DNA of 40,848 nucleotides from Pararhodobacter sp. SW119 (GCF_017811755.1 NZ_JADDJF010000028.1:1-40848), one strand, 5' to 3'. Positions 15,883-24,602 are shown, counted from the first letter of the stretch. Notes: a model not told the origin generated them from the letters alone. Made by a program: numbers and translations.

Positions 15883-16315
15883 ACTGACCGCGGTCAGCCA
15901 GTACTGGCTACATTTCCGGCTGCAGGAAGACTGGGGATACGGGCGGCTGGCCGCGAAAAGCCGCGCCGAGTCGATCGAGGAAATGCACCACGCGGACAAG
16001 CTGATCGACCGCATCATCTTCCTTGAGGGCCACCCGAATCTGCAGAAGCTCGACCCGTTGCGCATCGGGCAGAACCCGCGCGAGACGCTGGAATGCGACT
16101 TGGCCGGCGAGCATGACGCGCGCAACCTCTATATCGAGGCGCGCCAGCATTGCGAGAAGGTGGCGGACTTCGTCAGCAAGGACCTTTTCGAGGCGCTGAT
16201 CGCCGACGAGGAAGGGCATATCGACTTCCTCGAGACGCAGCTGGAACTGATGGACAAGCTGGGCGAGGAAAAATACGGCCTGCTCAACGCGTCGCCGGCG
16301 GACTCGGCCGAGTAG
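15830..16315 (+). CDS. bfr: Bacterioferritin
   Basis: A heme-containing ferritin of 161 residues that forms 24-subunit shells for iron storage in the cytoplasm. All ferroxidase ligands are at the standard numbers: Glu18, Glu51, His54, Glu94, Glu127 and His130. The heme ligand Met52 is also present. Start [15 protein letters not shown] is the canonical N-terminus, preceded by AAGGACAGGGAC. It overlaps bfd upstream by 53 bases and the convergent MmcQ/YjbR gene downstream by 32 bases. The bfd-bfr pair is a common arrangement and is probably one iron-regulated operon. Confidence 0.97.
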   Translation: MKGDPKVIEYLNAALRSELTAVSQYWLHFRLQEDWGYGRLAAKSRAESIEEMHHADKLIDRIIFLEGHPNLQKLDPLRIGQNPRETLECDLAGEHDARNLYIEARQHCEKVADFVSKDLFEALIADEEGHIDFLETQLELMDKLGEEKYGLLNASPADSAE

Positions 16316-16664
16316 GGGCGGGCGCCAATGCTGCCTGGACCTTCTTGGGCAGCTTGTCGCGGATGACCTGGTAGGAGCCGACGATGCGGTCGCGCAGTTC
16401 CGCATCGTCGACCCGATCCCACGGCAAGTGTACCCAGGATCGGTGAAAATAGGGCGCGCGTTCGGCCCGGCCGAGGTCGATCAGCAGTTCGGCGCTGTCG
16501 ATATCGGCGCATTTCACCGCGACGCACGTGTCCATCGTGCCGATCACGGCGAAGAGCTTTCCGCCGACCTTCCACGCATCGTGTCCGCCGCCCCAGGGGT
16601 CGCTGACCTCGGTCCCCGGCAAGGCGCGGCAGATCGCGCGCACGGTTTCGCGACTCTGACCCAT
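16284..16664 (-). CDS. MmcQ/YjbR-family DNA-binding-fold protein
   Basis: A 126-residue protein of the MmcQ/YjbR (CyaY-like fold) family. The motifs are [21 protein letters not shown] near the start, a [15 protein letters not shown] strand region, and the conserved [10 protein letters not shown] and [15 protein letters not shown] blocks. The family is annotated as DNA-binding by fold, but no biological role is settled. The C-terminal tail is Pro/Ala-rich. The stop overlaps the end of bfr by 32 bases on the opposite strand; the start is divergent from the EamA gene across 96 bases. Confidence 0.8.
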   Translation of the reverse strand: MGQSRETVRAICRALPGTEVSDPWGGGHDAWKVGGKLFAVIGTMDTCVAVKCADIDSAELLIDLGRAERAPYFHRSWVHLPWDRVDDAELRDRIVGSYQVIRDKLPKKVQAALAPAPTRPSPPATR

Positions 16665-16760
16665 GCCGCATCGTTACCGGCGGCGCACGGACGGTCAAGC
16701 GTGCTGGTCTTTCACCTGTGAAGCGCCTAGGCTTGGCTGAAACTCCGGTTGAGGTTCTGA

Positions 16761-17657
16761 ATGCCCTCTCCTGCCGCGCAGGCAGCCGTCGCGATGACGG
16801 CGGCCACGTGCTTTTTTGCCGGCACCACGCTGCTGGCCAAGGCGCTGGGGTCGGGTGTGCTGGGCACGCCGATCCATGCGCTTCAGATCGGGCAGGCGCG
16901 GTTCGTGGTCGGCTTCCTGGTGGTCGTGGCGTTTCTTTGCCTGATGCCACGGCGGTTGCCGGAACTGGCGGTCAAGCCGCCCAGGCCGGCCTGGGGCCTG
17001 CACCTTTTCCGCACCGTTCTGGGCTGGCTCAGCGGCGTGCTGATCTTTGCGGCGGTGGCGCGCATCCCGCTGACCGATGCCAATGCGCTGAGCTTTCTCA
17101 GCCCGATCGCGACGATGCTTCTGGCCGTGCCAATCCTGGGCGAAAGGGTCGGGCCGTGGCGCTGGGGGGCGGCGATCCTGGCGCTGCTGGGCGCGCTGGT
17201 GCTGCTGCGGCCGGGTGACGGCGTGATCCACCCCGCAGCGCTGCTGGCGCTGGGGGCGGCGTTCTGCATGGGGCTGGAAGGCGTGGTGATGAAGCGCCTG
17301 ACCCGGCGCGAGCCGCTGCGGCAGATCATGCCGATCAACAACGCCATGGGCGCGCTGATCGCCAGCGCCGCGGCGATCCCCTTCTTCCACTGGCCCGAGG
17401 GGGCGGCGCAATGGGGGGCGCTGGTCGGGGTCGGGTTGCTGATGGTTTCGGGGCAGATGCTGCTGCTCCTGTCGTTCTCGCGGTCCGACGCAAGCTATGT
17501 GACCCCGTTTCTCTATCTCACGCTGGTCTGGGCGGCCATTTTCGACACGCTGGTCTTCGGCATCCTGCCCGATGCGGCCAGCCTGACCGGCGCGGGGATC
17601 ATCATGGCGGGCGGGTTGCTCATGGCCTGGCGGGAGGCGCGCCTGCGGCGCCGTTGA
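16761..17657 (+). CDS. EamA-family (DMT superfamily) permease
   Basis: A 298-residue inner-membrane protein of the drug/metabolite transporter superfamily with about ten hydrophobic helices in two EamA repeats. Repeat one covers residues 6-140 (ending with AILALLGALVLLRPG) and repeat two covers 152-290 (ending with LTGAGIIMAGGLLMAWREARL). The RIPLTDANALSFLSPIATML stretch is typical of EamA helices 3-4. Substrate cannot be told from sequence; relatives export amino acids or other metabolites. A GAGGTT site lies 6 bases before the ATG. It is divergent from the MmcQ/YjbR gene and stands 182 bases before cysS. Confidence 0.85.
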   Translation: MPSPAAQAAVAMTAATCFFAGTTLLAKALGSGVLGTPIHALQIGQARFVVGFLVVVAFLCLMPRRLPELAVKPPRPAWGLHLFRTVLGWLSGVLIFAAVARIPLTDANALSFLSPIATMLLAVPILGERVGPWRWGAAILALLGALVLLRPGDGVIHPAALLALGAAFCMGLEGVVMKRLTRREPLRQIMPINNAMGALIASAAAIPFFHWPEGAAQWGALVGVGLLMVSGQMLLLLSFSRSDASYVTPFLYLTLVWAAIFDTLVFGILPDAASLTGAGIIMAGGLLMAWREARLRRR

Positions 17658-17703
17658 GTTTCGCCGCTTGCGCGGGCGCGCGCCGGATGCTAGGCGATCA
17701 GCC

Positions 17704-17748
17704 ATGAACCGCATGCGCATCACGTCCCGCCGCTGCATTACCCGCTGA
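17704..17748 (+). CDS. Possible 14-codon leader ORF before cysS
   Basis: A short frame, [14 protein letters not shown], lies 91 bases before cysS and has consecutive Arg-Arg-Cys codons near its end. The following 90 bases can pair CGCGGG near 17760 with CCCGCG near 17800. This is the layout of a translational attenuator leader, but it holds a single Cys codon and a weak ribosome-binding site, so the call is tentative. Confidence 0.2.
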   Translation: MNRMRITSRRCITR

Positions 17749-17839
17749 CCGACCGGTCGCGCGGGGCGCCTCTCTTCCCTTGGAAAGAAAAGCCCGATCC
17801 CGCGCAGGGGGTGCTGCCTGGGGCTATCGGAGGCTTCCA

Positions 17840-19306
17840 ATGGTCACGATCCGGCTGCAGAACTCGTTGACCCGCCGCAAGGAGGTCTTCGAGCCGCTCG
17901 ATCCCGGCAACGTCCGCATGTATGTCTGCGGGCCCACCGTCTATGACCGCGCGCATCTGGGCAACGCCCGGCCGGTGGTGGTGTTCGACGTGCTGTATCG
18001 GCTGCTGCGCCATGTCTATGGCGAGGGCGCGGTCACCTATGTGCGCAATTTCACCGACGTCGACGACAAGATCAACACCCGCGCGCGCGAGATGCAGGTG
18101 GCGGGCGACAGCCGCGATCTGAACGCGATCATCCGCACGCTGACCGACGAGACGATCGGCTGGTATCACGCCGACATGGACGCGCTGGGGGCCCTGCGCC
18201 CCGCGCACGAGCCGCGCGCGACCGAATACATCGGCCAGATGATCGCCATGATCGCGGCGCTGATCGAGAAGGGCTGCGCCTATGCGGCCGAGGGGCATGT
18301 ACTCTTTGACGTGCGCGCCTATCCGGACTATGGGCGCCTGTCGGGCCGGTCGGTCGACGACATGATCGCCGGCGCCCGGGTCGAGGTCGCGCCCTACAAG
18401 CGCGACCCGATGGATTTTGTCCTCTGGAAGCCGTCCTCCGACGACGAGCCGGGTTGGAACAGCCCCTGGGGCCGCGGCCGGCCGGGCTGGCACATCGAAT
18501 GCTCGGCCATGGCGCAGGACCTGCTGGGGCCGGCCTTCGATATCCACGGGGGCGGTCTGGACCTGCAATTTCCACATCACGAGAACGAGATCGCGCAAAG
18601 CTGCTGCGCCCACCCCGACGCCGGCTTCGCGCGGGTCTGGATGCACAACGAGATGGTGCAGGTCGAGGGCAAGAAGATGTCCAAGAGCCTGGGCAATTTT
18701 TTCACGGTGCGCAACCTGCTGGACCAGGGCTGGCCGGGCGAGGTGATCCGTTTCGTGATGCTGCAGACGCACTACCGCAAGCCGATGGATTGGACGGAAT
18801 CCCGCGCGCGAACCGCTGAGAAGACGCTCAAGCGCTGGATAAGCGAGTATGTCCATTCGCCATTCGGTCAAGGGGTCGCTGACAGCGTCTCAGTCGTATC
18901 TGGTTTTCTTGACGCTTTGGCGGACGATCTCAACACGCCCAAGGCGCTTACAATCCTCAGGGAGTTCGAAAAAGAAAGGCTGCGTGGTGTGAACATTTCA
19001 GCCGATGATGTCGCGGTTTTCGTGCGGACGCTTCGGCTTCTTGGACTAGATGGCGTTCGCCAAAACGCGGCATCCTTACCACGTGACGTTAAGCGCCATT
19101 TCGAAGAGTTGAATCTCACCCGGCGGATCGCGGACATGATCGATGCTGCGCGTTCTGAGCGAAACTTCGCGAAGTCGGACCGAATTCGCGACGCCGCCAT
19201 CACGGCGGGATTTGAGGTGAAGATTGAAAAGGCTGGCGCGTCTGTCTTTTCCACGCGAGAGGCTGATTATGAGAAGTTGAAGCGATTGGAAAGGGAAGCG
19301 CCGTGA
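17840..19306 (+). CDS. cysS: Cysteinyl-tRNA synthetase, composition-mosaic gene
   Basis: This class I synthetase charges tRNA-Cys. The N-terminal catalytic domain has [19 protein letters not shown], with zinc ligand Cys30 and the HIGH-type HLGN (39-42). The middle has [14 protein letters not shown] and HHENEIAQS, and the KMSKS motif lies near 279. The anticodon-binding C-terminal part (about 325-488) contains [13 protein letters not shown] and ends with [14 protein letters not shown]. The start at 17840 is preceded by GGAGG. From about 18830 on, GC content falls from near 70% to roughly 50-60% and third positions change, while the reading frame continues; this suggests that the C-terminal third came in by recombination. 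The stop overlaps the cimA start (GTGA). Confidence 0.95.
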   Translation: MVTIRLQNSLTRRKEVFEPLDPGNVRMYVCGPTVYDRAHLGNARPVVVFDVLYRLLRHVYGEGAVTYVRNFTDVDDKINTRAREMQVAGDSRDLNAIIRTLTDETIGWYHADMDALGALRPAHEPRATEYIGQMIAMIAALIEKGCAYAAEGHVLFDVRAYPDYGRLSGRSVDDMIAGARVEVAPYKRDPMDFVLWKPSSDDEPGWNSPWGRGRPGWHIECSAMAQDLLGPAFDIHGGGLDLQFPHHENEIAQSCCAHPDAGFARVWMHNEMVQVEGKKMSKSLGNFFTVRNLLDQGWPGEVIRFVMLQTHYRKPMDWTESRARTAEKTLKRWISEYVHSPFGQGVADSVSVVSGFLDALADDLNTPKALTILREFEKERLRGVNISADDVAVFVRTLRLLGLDGVRQNAASLPRDVKRHFEELNLTRRIADMIDAARSERNFAKSDRIRDAAITAGFEVKIEKAGASVFSTREADYEKLKRLEREAP

Positions 19307-20925
19307 AGGAACGCCTTTTCCTCTACGACACCACCCTGCGCGATGGGCAGCAGACGCAGGGGGTGCAGTTCTCGACCGCCGACAAGCTGGCGATTGCCCG
19401 CGCGCTGGACGAATTGGGGGTCGACCATATCGAGGGCGGCTGGCCCGGCGCGAACCCGACCGACAGCGAGTTCTTCGCGGCGGCGCCGCAGACGCGGGCG
19501 GTGCTGACCGCCTTCGGGATGACCAAGCGGGCCGGGCGCTCGGCCGCCAATGACGAGGTGCTGGCGGCGGTGATCAATGCCGGCACGGCCTCGATCTGTC
19601 TGGTCGGCAAGACGCATGACTATCATGTGACGACCGCGCTGGGGATCACGCTGCCCGAGAACCTGGAGAATATCCGCGCCTCGGTCGCTCATCTGGTCGG
19701 GATGGGGCGCGAGGCGCTGTTCGATGCGGAGCATTTCTTCGACGGCTACCGCGCCAACCCGGAGTATGCGCTGGACTGCCTGCGCGCGGCGCTGGAGGCC
19801 GGCGCGCGCTGGATCGTGCTGTGCGACACCAACGGCGGCACCTTGCCCGCCGAGGTTGGACGGATCACCGCCGAGGTGATCGCCGCGGGCATCCCGGGCG
19901 CGCGGCTGGGCATTCATTGCCACGACGACACCGGGAACGCGGTCGCGGGTTCGCTGGCCGCGGTCGACGCCGGGGCGCGTCAGATCCAAGGCACGCTCAA
20001 CGGTCTGGGCGAGCGGTGCGGCAATGCCAATCTGGTGTCGCTGATCCCGACGCTGCTGCTGAAGGAGCCCTATGCCGGCCGGTTCGAGACCGGCGTCACG
20101 CCGCAGGCGCTGACGGCACTGGTGCGGGTCTCGCGTCAGGTCGATGACATCCTGAACCGCGTGCCGCTGCGGTCCGCGCCCTATGTCGGCGCCTCGGCCT
20201 TTGCACACAAGGCCGGGCTGCATGCCAGCGCCATCCTGAAGGACCCTGCAACCTACGAGCACATCGACCCCGCGCGTGTCGGCAATGCGCGGATCATCCC
20301 GATGTCGAACCAGGCCGGGCAGTCGAACCTGCGCGCTCGTCTGAAATCGGCGGGAATCACGGTTGAGCCGGGGGATCCGCGCCTGGCGCGGATCCTGGAG
20401 ATCGTGAAGGAGCGTGAGGAACAGGGCTATGCCTACGACGGCGCCCAGGCCAGTTTCGAGTTGCTGGCGCGCGCCGAACTGGGATTGCTGCCCGACTTCT
20501 TCGAGGTCAAGCGCTACCGCGTCACGGTCGAACGCCGGAAGAACAAGTACAACCACATGGTCAGCCTGTCCGAGGCGGTGGTGGTCGTGAAGGTCGGCGG
20601 ACAGAAGATGCTGTCGGTGTCGGAAAGCATGGATCCGGCGGGATCGGACCGCGGGCCGGTCAACGCGCTGGCCAAGGCGCTGGCCAAGGATCTCGGCCCC
20701 TATCAGGCGGCGATCGACGACATGAAGCTGGTCGATTTCAAGGTCCGCATCACGCAGGGCGGCACCGAGGCCGTGACCCGCGTGATCATCGACAGCGAGG
20801 ATGGTGCGGGGCTGCGCTGGTCGACGGTGGGGGTCTCTCCGAACATCGTCGATGCGTCGTTCGAGGCGCTGCGCGAGGCGATGGTCTGGAAACTGCTGCG
20901 CGATGACGTCAGGCCGGTGGGATGA
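19303..20925 (+). CDS. cimA: (R)-citramalate synthase
   Basis: A 540-residue member of the DRE-TIM metallolyase family. It should condense pyruvate and acetyl-CoA into citramalate, the entry to the threonine-independent isoleucine pathway. The catalytic start is [18 protein letters not shown] (about 8-25). The metal and substrate site is seen in [22 protein letters not shown] near 206 and [12 protein letters not shown] near 236. The C-terminal LeuA-type regulatory domain (about 390-535) should sense isoleucine. The length and the [12 protein letters not shown] block (about 305) separate it from 2-isopropylmalate synthase only partly, but overall pattern favours CimA. It starts with GTG, overlapping the cysS stop by 4 bases, so translation is probably coupled. 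Confidence 0.9.
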   Translation: MKERLFLYDTTLRDGQQTQGVQFSTADKLAIARALDELGVDHIEGGWPGANPTDSEFFAAAPQTRAVLTAFGMTKRAGRSAANDEVLAAVINAGTASICLVGKTHDYHVTTALGITLPENLENIRASVAHLVGMGREALFDAEHFFDGYRANPEYALDCLRAALEAGARWIVLCDTNGGTLPAEVGRITAEVIAAGIPGARLGIHCHDDTGNAVAGSLAAVDAGARQIQGTLNGLGERCGNANLVSLIPTLLLKEPYAGRFETGVTPQALTALVRVSRQVDDILNRVPLRSAPYVGASAFAHKAGLHASAILKDPATYEHIDPARVGNARIIPMSNQAGQSNLRARLKSAGITVEPGDPRLARILEIVKEREEQGYAYDGAQASFELLARAELGLLPDFFEVKRYRVTVERRKNKYNHMVSLSEAVVVVKVGGQKMLSVSESMDPAGSDRGPVNALAKALAKDLGPYQAAIDDMKLVDFKVRITQGGTEAVTRVIIDSEDGAGLRWSTVGVSPNIVDASFEALREAMVWKLLRDDVRPVG

Positions 20926-21000
20926 GTTGCGACCGCGCGCCGCGATGAATTCAGCATCGCGCACTGGCGGCGCCGGGATTGGCGGACTATCTGCCCGCCC

Positions 21001-21762
21001 ATGACGCCGGATGCTCATGTCGATGCCTGCGCAGAACTCGTGCGCCGGGGGGATCCCGACCGTTTTCTGGCGGTGATGGCCGTTCGGCCCGAGTTGCGCG
21101 CGGGCCTCATGGTGCTCTATGCGTTCAACCTGGAACTTGCGCGTGCCGCCTGGATCACCGCGGAGCCACTGATCGCCGGGATGCGTCTGCAGTTCTGGCG
21201 CGATGTCGTGGCCGAGGCGGGCAACGCAACCCCGCGCGCGCATGAGGTCGCCGGACCGCTTGCTTCGCTGATCGTCGAAAGATCCCTGCCGGCGTCGGTT
21301 TTCCAGTCGATCATTGACGCGCGCACAACCGATTCCGAGCGCGTGCCGTTTGACGAAGAGGCCGCGCTGTGGCGGTATCTGGAGGCCAGCTCAGGCGACC
21401 TCATGGCGCTGGCCGTGCGGACGGTCAGCGATGCGCACGACGATCTGGCCCGTGCCCATGGGACAGCGCAGGGGCTTGCCAACTATCTGCTCGCGGTCCC
21501 GGCGCTGGAGGCGGCGGGGCGGGTTCCCTTGCCGGACGGACGGCCGCAGGCTGTTGCGGCGCTGGCGCGAGACGGGCTGACACGGCTGGATGATGCCGGG
21601 CCCGTGCCATCCGCGGCGCGCCCGGCGCTGTTGGCGGCGTGGCGTTCCCGGGCGATCCTGAAACAGGCGGCGCGAAACCCTGCGAAGGTTGGCGAAGGGA
21701 CCCTTGGCCAGTCGGAGTTTCAACGGCGCGGGAGCCTGCTTTGGCGAAGTCTGCTGGGCTGA
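21001..21762 (+). CDS. Squalene/phytoene-synthase-like protein without the first Asp motif
   Basis: A 253-residue protein with the squalene/phytoene synthase fold pattern: FLAVMAVRPELRAGLMVLYAFNLELARAA near 22, MRLQFWRDVVAEA near 61 and DDLARAHGTAQGLANYLLAVP near 147. Active synthases have a DDxxD motif directly after the 'YAFCR' block; here it reads YAFNLELARAAWI, with no Asp. The second Asp-rich motif is also degenerate. This matches the NDUFAF6-like branch, whose members help assemble respiratory complex I, more than a terpene synthase. It follows cimA by 75 bases and converges on the DUF1217 gene, ending 12 bases away. Confidence 0.78.
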   Translation: MTPDAHVDACAELVRRGDPDRFLAVMAVRPELRAGLMVLYAFNLELARAAWITAEPLIAGMRLQFWRDVVAEAGNATPRAHEVAGPLASLIVERSLPASVFQSIIDARTTDSERVPFDEEAALWRYLEASSGDLMALAVRTVSDAHDDLARAHGTAQGLANYLLAVPALEAAGRVPLPDGRPQAVAALARDGLTRLDDAGPVPSAARPALLAAWRSRAILKQAARNPAKVGEGTLGQSEFQRRGSLLWRSLLG

Positions 21763-21774
21763 CTGGCGATACGC

Positions 21775-22596
21775 TCAGCCCTGGCGGAACCGCGCGAACG
21801 AAGCCTGCCCATCCATGAGCAACGTCAGCGCTGCCGAGGGGCCGGTCTGCGACTGGATCTCGCGCAGCTGTTCGCCGACGAAATATCGACGCGTCAGCGC
21901 GGCCATCTTGTCCGGGTCCGCGAACTGTGCGAGGCCGCCCTCGCCGAACAGGCGCTGGGTGCGGTCGCTGAGGATGCTCACCTGCCTGTCGAGGTCGATC
22001 TTGCCGAATTCCTTCGGCAGTTGGAACGCCGATTCGAACACCATGCGCAGGTTGGGCGTGCCGAGCACGCGCAGCCACTTCGCCTCGTCGCTGCGATCGC
22101 TGGTCGCCAGTTCGGCGAGCTCGCGCTGGAGTGCGAGCGCGAGGCGCATGGTCTGGTCCTGCTCGCCCACCGCGAGTTCGAACCGGCGGTCGTGGAAATC
22201 AGCGATTATCTTGTCGGCAAAACCCGGTTTCGCGGTCTTCGGCCCGTCCGCGGCGGCAAAGCCGAACGCCTTGGCGAGTTCGGCGTAGCGCTTGTCGGAC
22301 AGACGGTTTGCAAAGCTGCGCGGTTCGTCCAGCGAGCTTTCGAGCACGCGCTGGATATAGGCGTGATTGGGCAGATCGTCGGCCAGGCCGAAGGCGGTCA
22401 GCGCGACCTGCAGCAGGCGTCGGTCCGCGACAAGGTCGGCCGCAGAGTCGATCTTGCCGATGTTGTCGCGAAAATACGCCTCGTCGCGCTGCGCGACCGG
22501 CGTACTGGCGTGCTGCGCGGCCTGATTGTCGATGGTGCGCTGAAGAAAGCGCCAGCCCGTGTAACCGGTCATGGGTATGACGGGCTGGAAGCTCAT
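21775..22596 (-). CDS. DUF1217 flagellar-cluster protein
   Basis: A 273-residue soluble, mostly helical protein of the DUF1217 family, which is almost always found in alphaproteobacterial flagellar loci. Typical stretches are GYTGWRFLQRTIDNQAAQHA at the start, DRRLLQVALTAFGLADDL near 60 and YFVGEQLREIQSQTG near the end. No signal peptide or membrane segment is seen. Its ATG overlaps the flbT stop by 4 bases, so it is translationally coupled to flaF-flbT. A role in flagellin expression or filament assembly is inferred from position only. Confidence 0.85.
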   Translation of the reverse strand: MSFQPVIPMTGYTGWRFLQRTIDNQAAQHASTPVAQRDEAYFRDNIGKIDSAADLVADRRLLQVALTAFGLADDLPNHAYIQRVLESSLDEPRSFANRLSDKRYAELAKAFGFAAADGPKTAKPGFADKIIADFHDRRFELAVGEQDQTMRLALALQRELAELATSDRSDEAKWLRVLGTPNLRMVFESAFQLPKEFGKIDLDRQVSILSDRTQRLFGEGGLAQFADPDKMAALTRRYFVGEQLREIQSQTGPSAALTLLMDGQASFARFRQG

Positions 22597-22997
22597 TGAC
22601 GTGTCGCCGCCATCAGCCGCTCTTCGCGCGGGAGCAGGGCACGGAGGGCGCGCAAGGCCTGGTAGTGATCTTCCGACAAGACGGCCTCGGTCGCGCGTGA
22701 TAGGAGCGCGCGGCTGTCATGATCGGTGAAGACCTGGCTGAGCTGTTCGATCCCACGCAGAAGCTGCTGGCGCGCGCCGTCGGCCTCGGCATCGCCCGAA
22801 AGCACGAGCTGGGCGATATAGCAGACGCGCCGGACGGGGGTGGTGGCCTGTTCGGGATGGATCGCGTCGCGCAGGCGCAGGATGTTCGCGCCCGGCGTGA
22901 TGATCGAGAAACGGCTGCGCTTGTCGCCGTTCTCGATGACCGCCCCGTTGATCAGCACGCGCTCATGTGGCGCGAGTTTCAGGATGAGTCCGGTCAT
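22593..22997 (-). CDS. flbT: Flagellin-synthesis regulator FlbT
   Basis: A 134-residue FlbT protein. In Caulobacter, FlbT binds the 5' leader of flagellin mRNA and limits translation until the hook is complete. The family pattern is clear: LKLAPHERVLINGAVIENGD, then FSIITPGANILRLRDAI and a helical second half with LLRGIEQLSQVF. It overlaps flaF upstream and DUF1217 downstream by 4 bases each. The flagellin gene lies just upstream in the same direction, with a hairpin in its own leader (24335-24352) that is a possible FlbT target. Confidence 0.93.
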   Translation of the reverse strand: MTGLILKLAPHERVLINGAVIENGDKRSRFSIITPGANILRLRDAIHPEQATTPVRRVCYIAQLVLSGDAEADGARQQLLRGIEQLSQVFTDHDSRALLSRATEAVLSEDHYQALRALRALLPREERLMAATRQ

Positions 22998-23374
22998 GCG
23001 ACGCTCCTCGGTCCACGCAGCCCACGCATCACGGCCATGTTCAACTCGACCAGCGCGTCGGCTTTCGCGGTGCCGTTGAGCACCTTGCGGGTATGCTGCA
23101 TCACGAATTCGGCGAGGTAGAAGAGCCGCGCGCGCAGGTCCTTCGGGAACTGGTTGTTGGGATCGGCGAGATCGACGGCGAAGGTGGACCAGAGCTGTTG
23201 GTTCTCGACCATCGCGGCGGCCAGGGCGGGAAAGCCGGTGTAGCTGGTGTCGGCGATGGCGGTCTGTAGCTGCCCGGTGATCCGGGCCAGGACGTCATAT
23301 TCAATGTCGCGCGGCGTCTTGACGGTACGCGCGTTGGCCCCATAGGCATTCTGCGCGAAGGCGTGGGCGTTCAT
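22994..23374 (-). CDS. flaF: Flagellar biosynthesis regulator FlaF
   Basis: A 126-residue FlaF protein. In Caulobacter FlaF acts with FlbT, as an activator or a secretion chaperone for flagellin. The motifs are the start AQNAYGANARTVKTPRDIEYD, then LARITGQLQTA, NQQLWSTFAVDLADPNN and LRARLFYLAEFVMQHTRKVL. Three genes flaF, flbT and DUF1217 overlap end to end. It starts 74 bases after the flagellin stop, and a strong hairpin (23414-23442) sits between them. Confidence 0.93.
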   Translation of the reverse strand: MNAHAFAQNAYGANARTVKTPRDIEYDVLARITGQLQTAIADTSYTGFPALAAAMVENQQLWSTFAVDLADPNNQFPKDLRARLFYLAEFVMQHTRKVLNGTAKADALVELNMAVMRGLRGPRSVA

Positions 23375-23413
23375 GGAAATCCCCTTGGTGCGAGGTCAGG
23401 GAGCTGAAGGGAG

Positions 23414-23442
23414 GGACGGGGCTCCGTCGCAGAGCCCCGTCC
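23414..23442 (-). terminator. Hairpin between fliC and flaF
   Basis: GGACGGGGCTC (23414-23424) and its complement (23432-23442) form an 11-base perfect stem with a 7-base loop, directly after the flagellin stop. No T tract follows on the minus strand. It may end or stabilise the abundant flagellin mRNA while letting some read-through reach flaF. Confidence 0.5.
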
Positions 23443-23448
23443 GGAGTG

Positions 23449-24291
23449 TCAGCGGAACAGCGCGAGGATGTTCTGCGGCTGCTGGTTGGCAATCGACAAC
23501 GACTGCGTTGCCAACTGCTGCTGCACCTGCAGCGCCTGCAGACGGGCCGATGCCTCCTCCATGTCGGCATCGACAAGCGCTCCCATGCCCGCCTTGAGCG
23601 AGTCCGACAGCTTGCCGATGAATTCGGCCTGATCCGAAATCCGCTTGCCCGCTGAACCGAGGTTCGCAGCGCCGACAATTGCAATGTCCACAAGGGCTTC
23701 GATTGTGCCGATTGCTGTTAGCGCTGTCGCACGGTCCGTGATTGCGGCGACGCTTGTGAGGTCCAAGCCGCCTTCAAAGTTGGCGGAAGCCACCGTAATG
23801 TTGCCGGGTGCCGTTGCGACCGTGCCGTTCGTACGATCGAGCGAACCGAGGACGTTGTATGACGTTTCACCCGCGACGGGGTTCGTTTTCAGAAGGTTGA
23901 CGCCATTAAGTTGAGATGCGTTGATGATCGATGTGATTTGCGCTTTTTTTGCCAGAATATCGGTCTCAATCTTGACATGATCGGCGGCGTCGTTGGCGCC
24001 ACCGATTGCCAATTCCTTCATCTCTTTCAGGATGTTGGTGATCTGCTCAGCACCATTGCGAGCGACCGAGACGGTCGCATCGGCGACATTGAGGTTCGAC
24101 TGGATGGTCTTGAACGCCGTTTGGTCGGTTTCCATGACCTTCGCGATGGCCCAGACCGCCGCGTTGTCCTTAGCAGTGGCGACCTTCATCCCGGTCGAAA
24201 TCTGGCTCTGAACCTGGCCCATGTTCTTGTTGATCTGCTTCATGGTCTGCAGGGCGACCATGGCGCTGTTGTTCGTCAGAATCGAGGACAT
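23449..24291 (-). CDS. fliC: Flagellin
   Basis: The filament subunit, 280 residues, exported by the flagellar type III system. The conserved N-terminal D0/D1 part is MSSILTNNSAMVALQTMKQIN followed by ISTGMKVATAKDNAAVWAIA. The C-terminal D1/D0 part is ISDQAEFIGKLSDSLKAGMGALVDADMEEASARL and ends QPQNILALFR. The middle (about 140-215) is short and variable, so there is little surface domain. The start at 24291 has AGGA 6 bases upstream. The central region drops to about 45-53% GC against about 62% at the ends, and includes a run of seven A. flaF and flbT follow on the same strand. Confidence 0.96.
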   Translation of the reverse strand: MSSILTNNSAMVALQTMKQINKNMGQVQSQISTGMKVATAKDNAAVWAIAKVMETDQTAFKTIQSNLNVADATVSVARNGAEQITNILKEMKELAIGGANDAADHVKIETDILAKKAQITSIINASQLNGVNLLKTNPVAGETSYNVLGSLDRTNGTVATAPGNITVASANFEGGLDLTSVAAITDRATALTAIGTIEALVDIAIVGAANLGSAGKRISDQAEFIGKLSDSLKAGMGALVDADMEEASARLQALQVQQQLATQSLSIANQQPQNILALFR

Positions 24292-24334
24292 GTTTATTCC
24301 TACATGCTGGGCGCGTTTGCGCCGGTTTGAGAGG

Positions 24335-24352
24335 CCGTTCGCTTTCGAACGG
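24335..24352 (-). promoter_or_regulatory. Hairpin in the flagellin leader
   Basis: On the minus strand CCGTTCG, a 4-base AAAG loop and CGAACGG form a 7-base perfect stem about 43 bases before the flagellin start codon. In Caulobacter FlbT acts on a structured flagellin leader, so this is a possible binding or control site; that use is inferred. Confidence 0.45.
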
Positions 24353-24438
24353 ATCAAGCCCTTTCTGGACCTGCAGCCTTCCGATTGCCGGAGAGCGCGC
24401 CACCTTGGTGGGTGCCCGGCCAGACTGGTCGCGAATCG

Positions 24439-24454
24439 CTAACGGCGGTTTAAC
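24439..24454. promoter_or_regulatory. CtrA-like box upstream of fliC
   Basis: CTAA-CGGCGGT-TTAAC matches the CtrA pattern TTAA-N7-TTAAC with one mismatch, about 150 bases before the flagellin start codon. CtrA drives flagellar genes in Rhodobacterales, so a real site is plausible. Confidence 0.45.
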
Positions 24455-24540
24455 TCGCGGCGGCGGCGATCCGGCTGAATCGCTCAAAATCGATGAAATT
24501 TCAGGCAAGTTTTCGGCCGCTTTGGGGCCGGAAATGAAGA

Positions 24541-24569
24541 AAGGCGCAATGCCCGGGGCGCTGCGCCTT
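24541..24569 (-). terminator. Terminator of the FlgN-like/rod-binding operon
   Basis: On the minus strand AAGGCGCA (24569-24562) and its complement TGCGCCTT (24548-24541) close a GC-rich loop and are followed by TTTCTTCATTTCC. It lies about 35 bases after the stop of the FlgN-like gene. Confidence 0.6.
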
Positions 24570-24602
24570 CGTGATCGTCCGGGCGTTAGGCGGTTTGTCC
24601 GG

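Noticed and set aside
19267-21243. Long minus-strand frame opposite cimA
   Set aside because: Antisense to a well-conserved citramalate synthase; composition is that of a GC-rich shadow.
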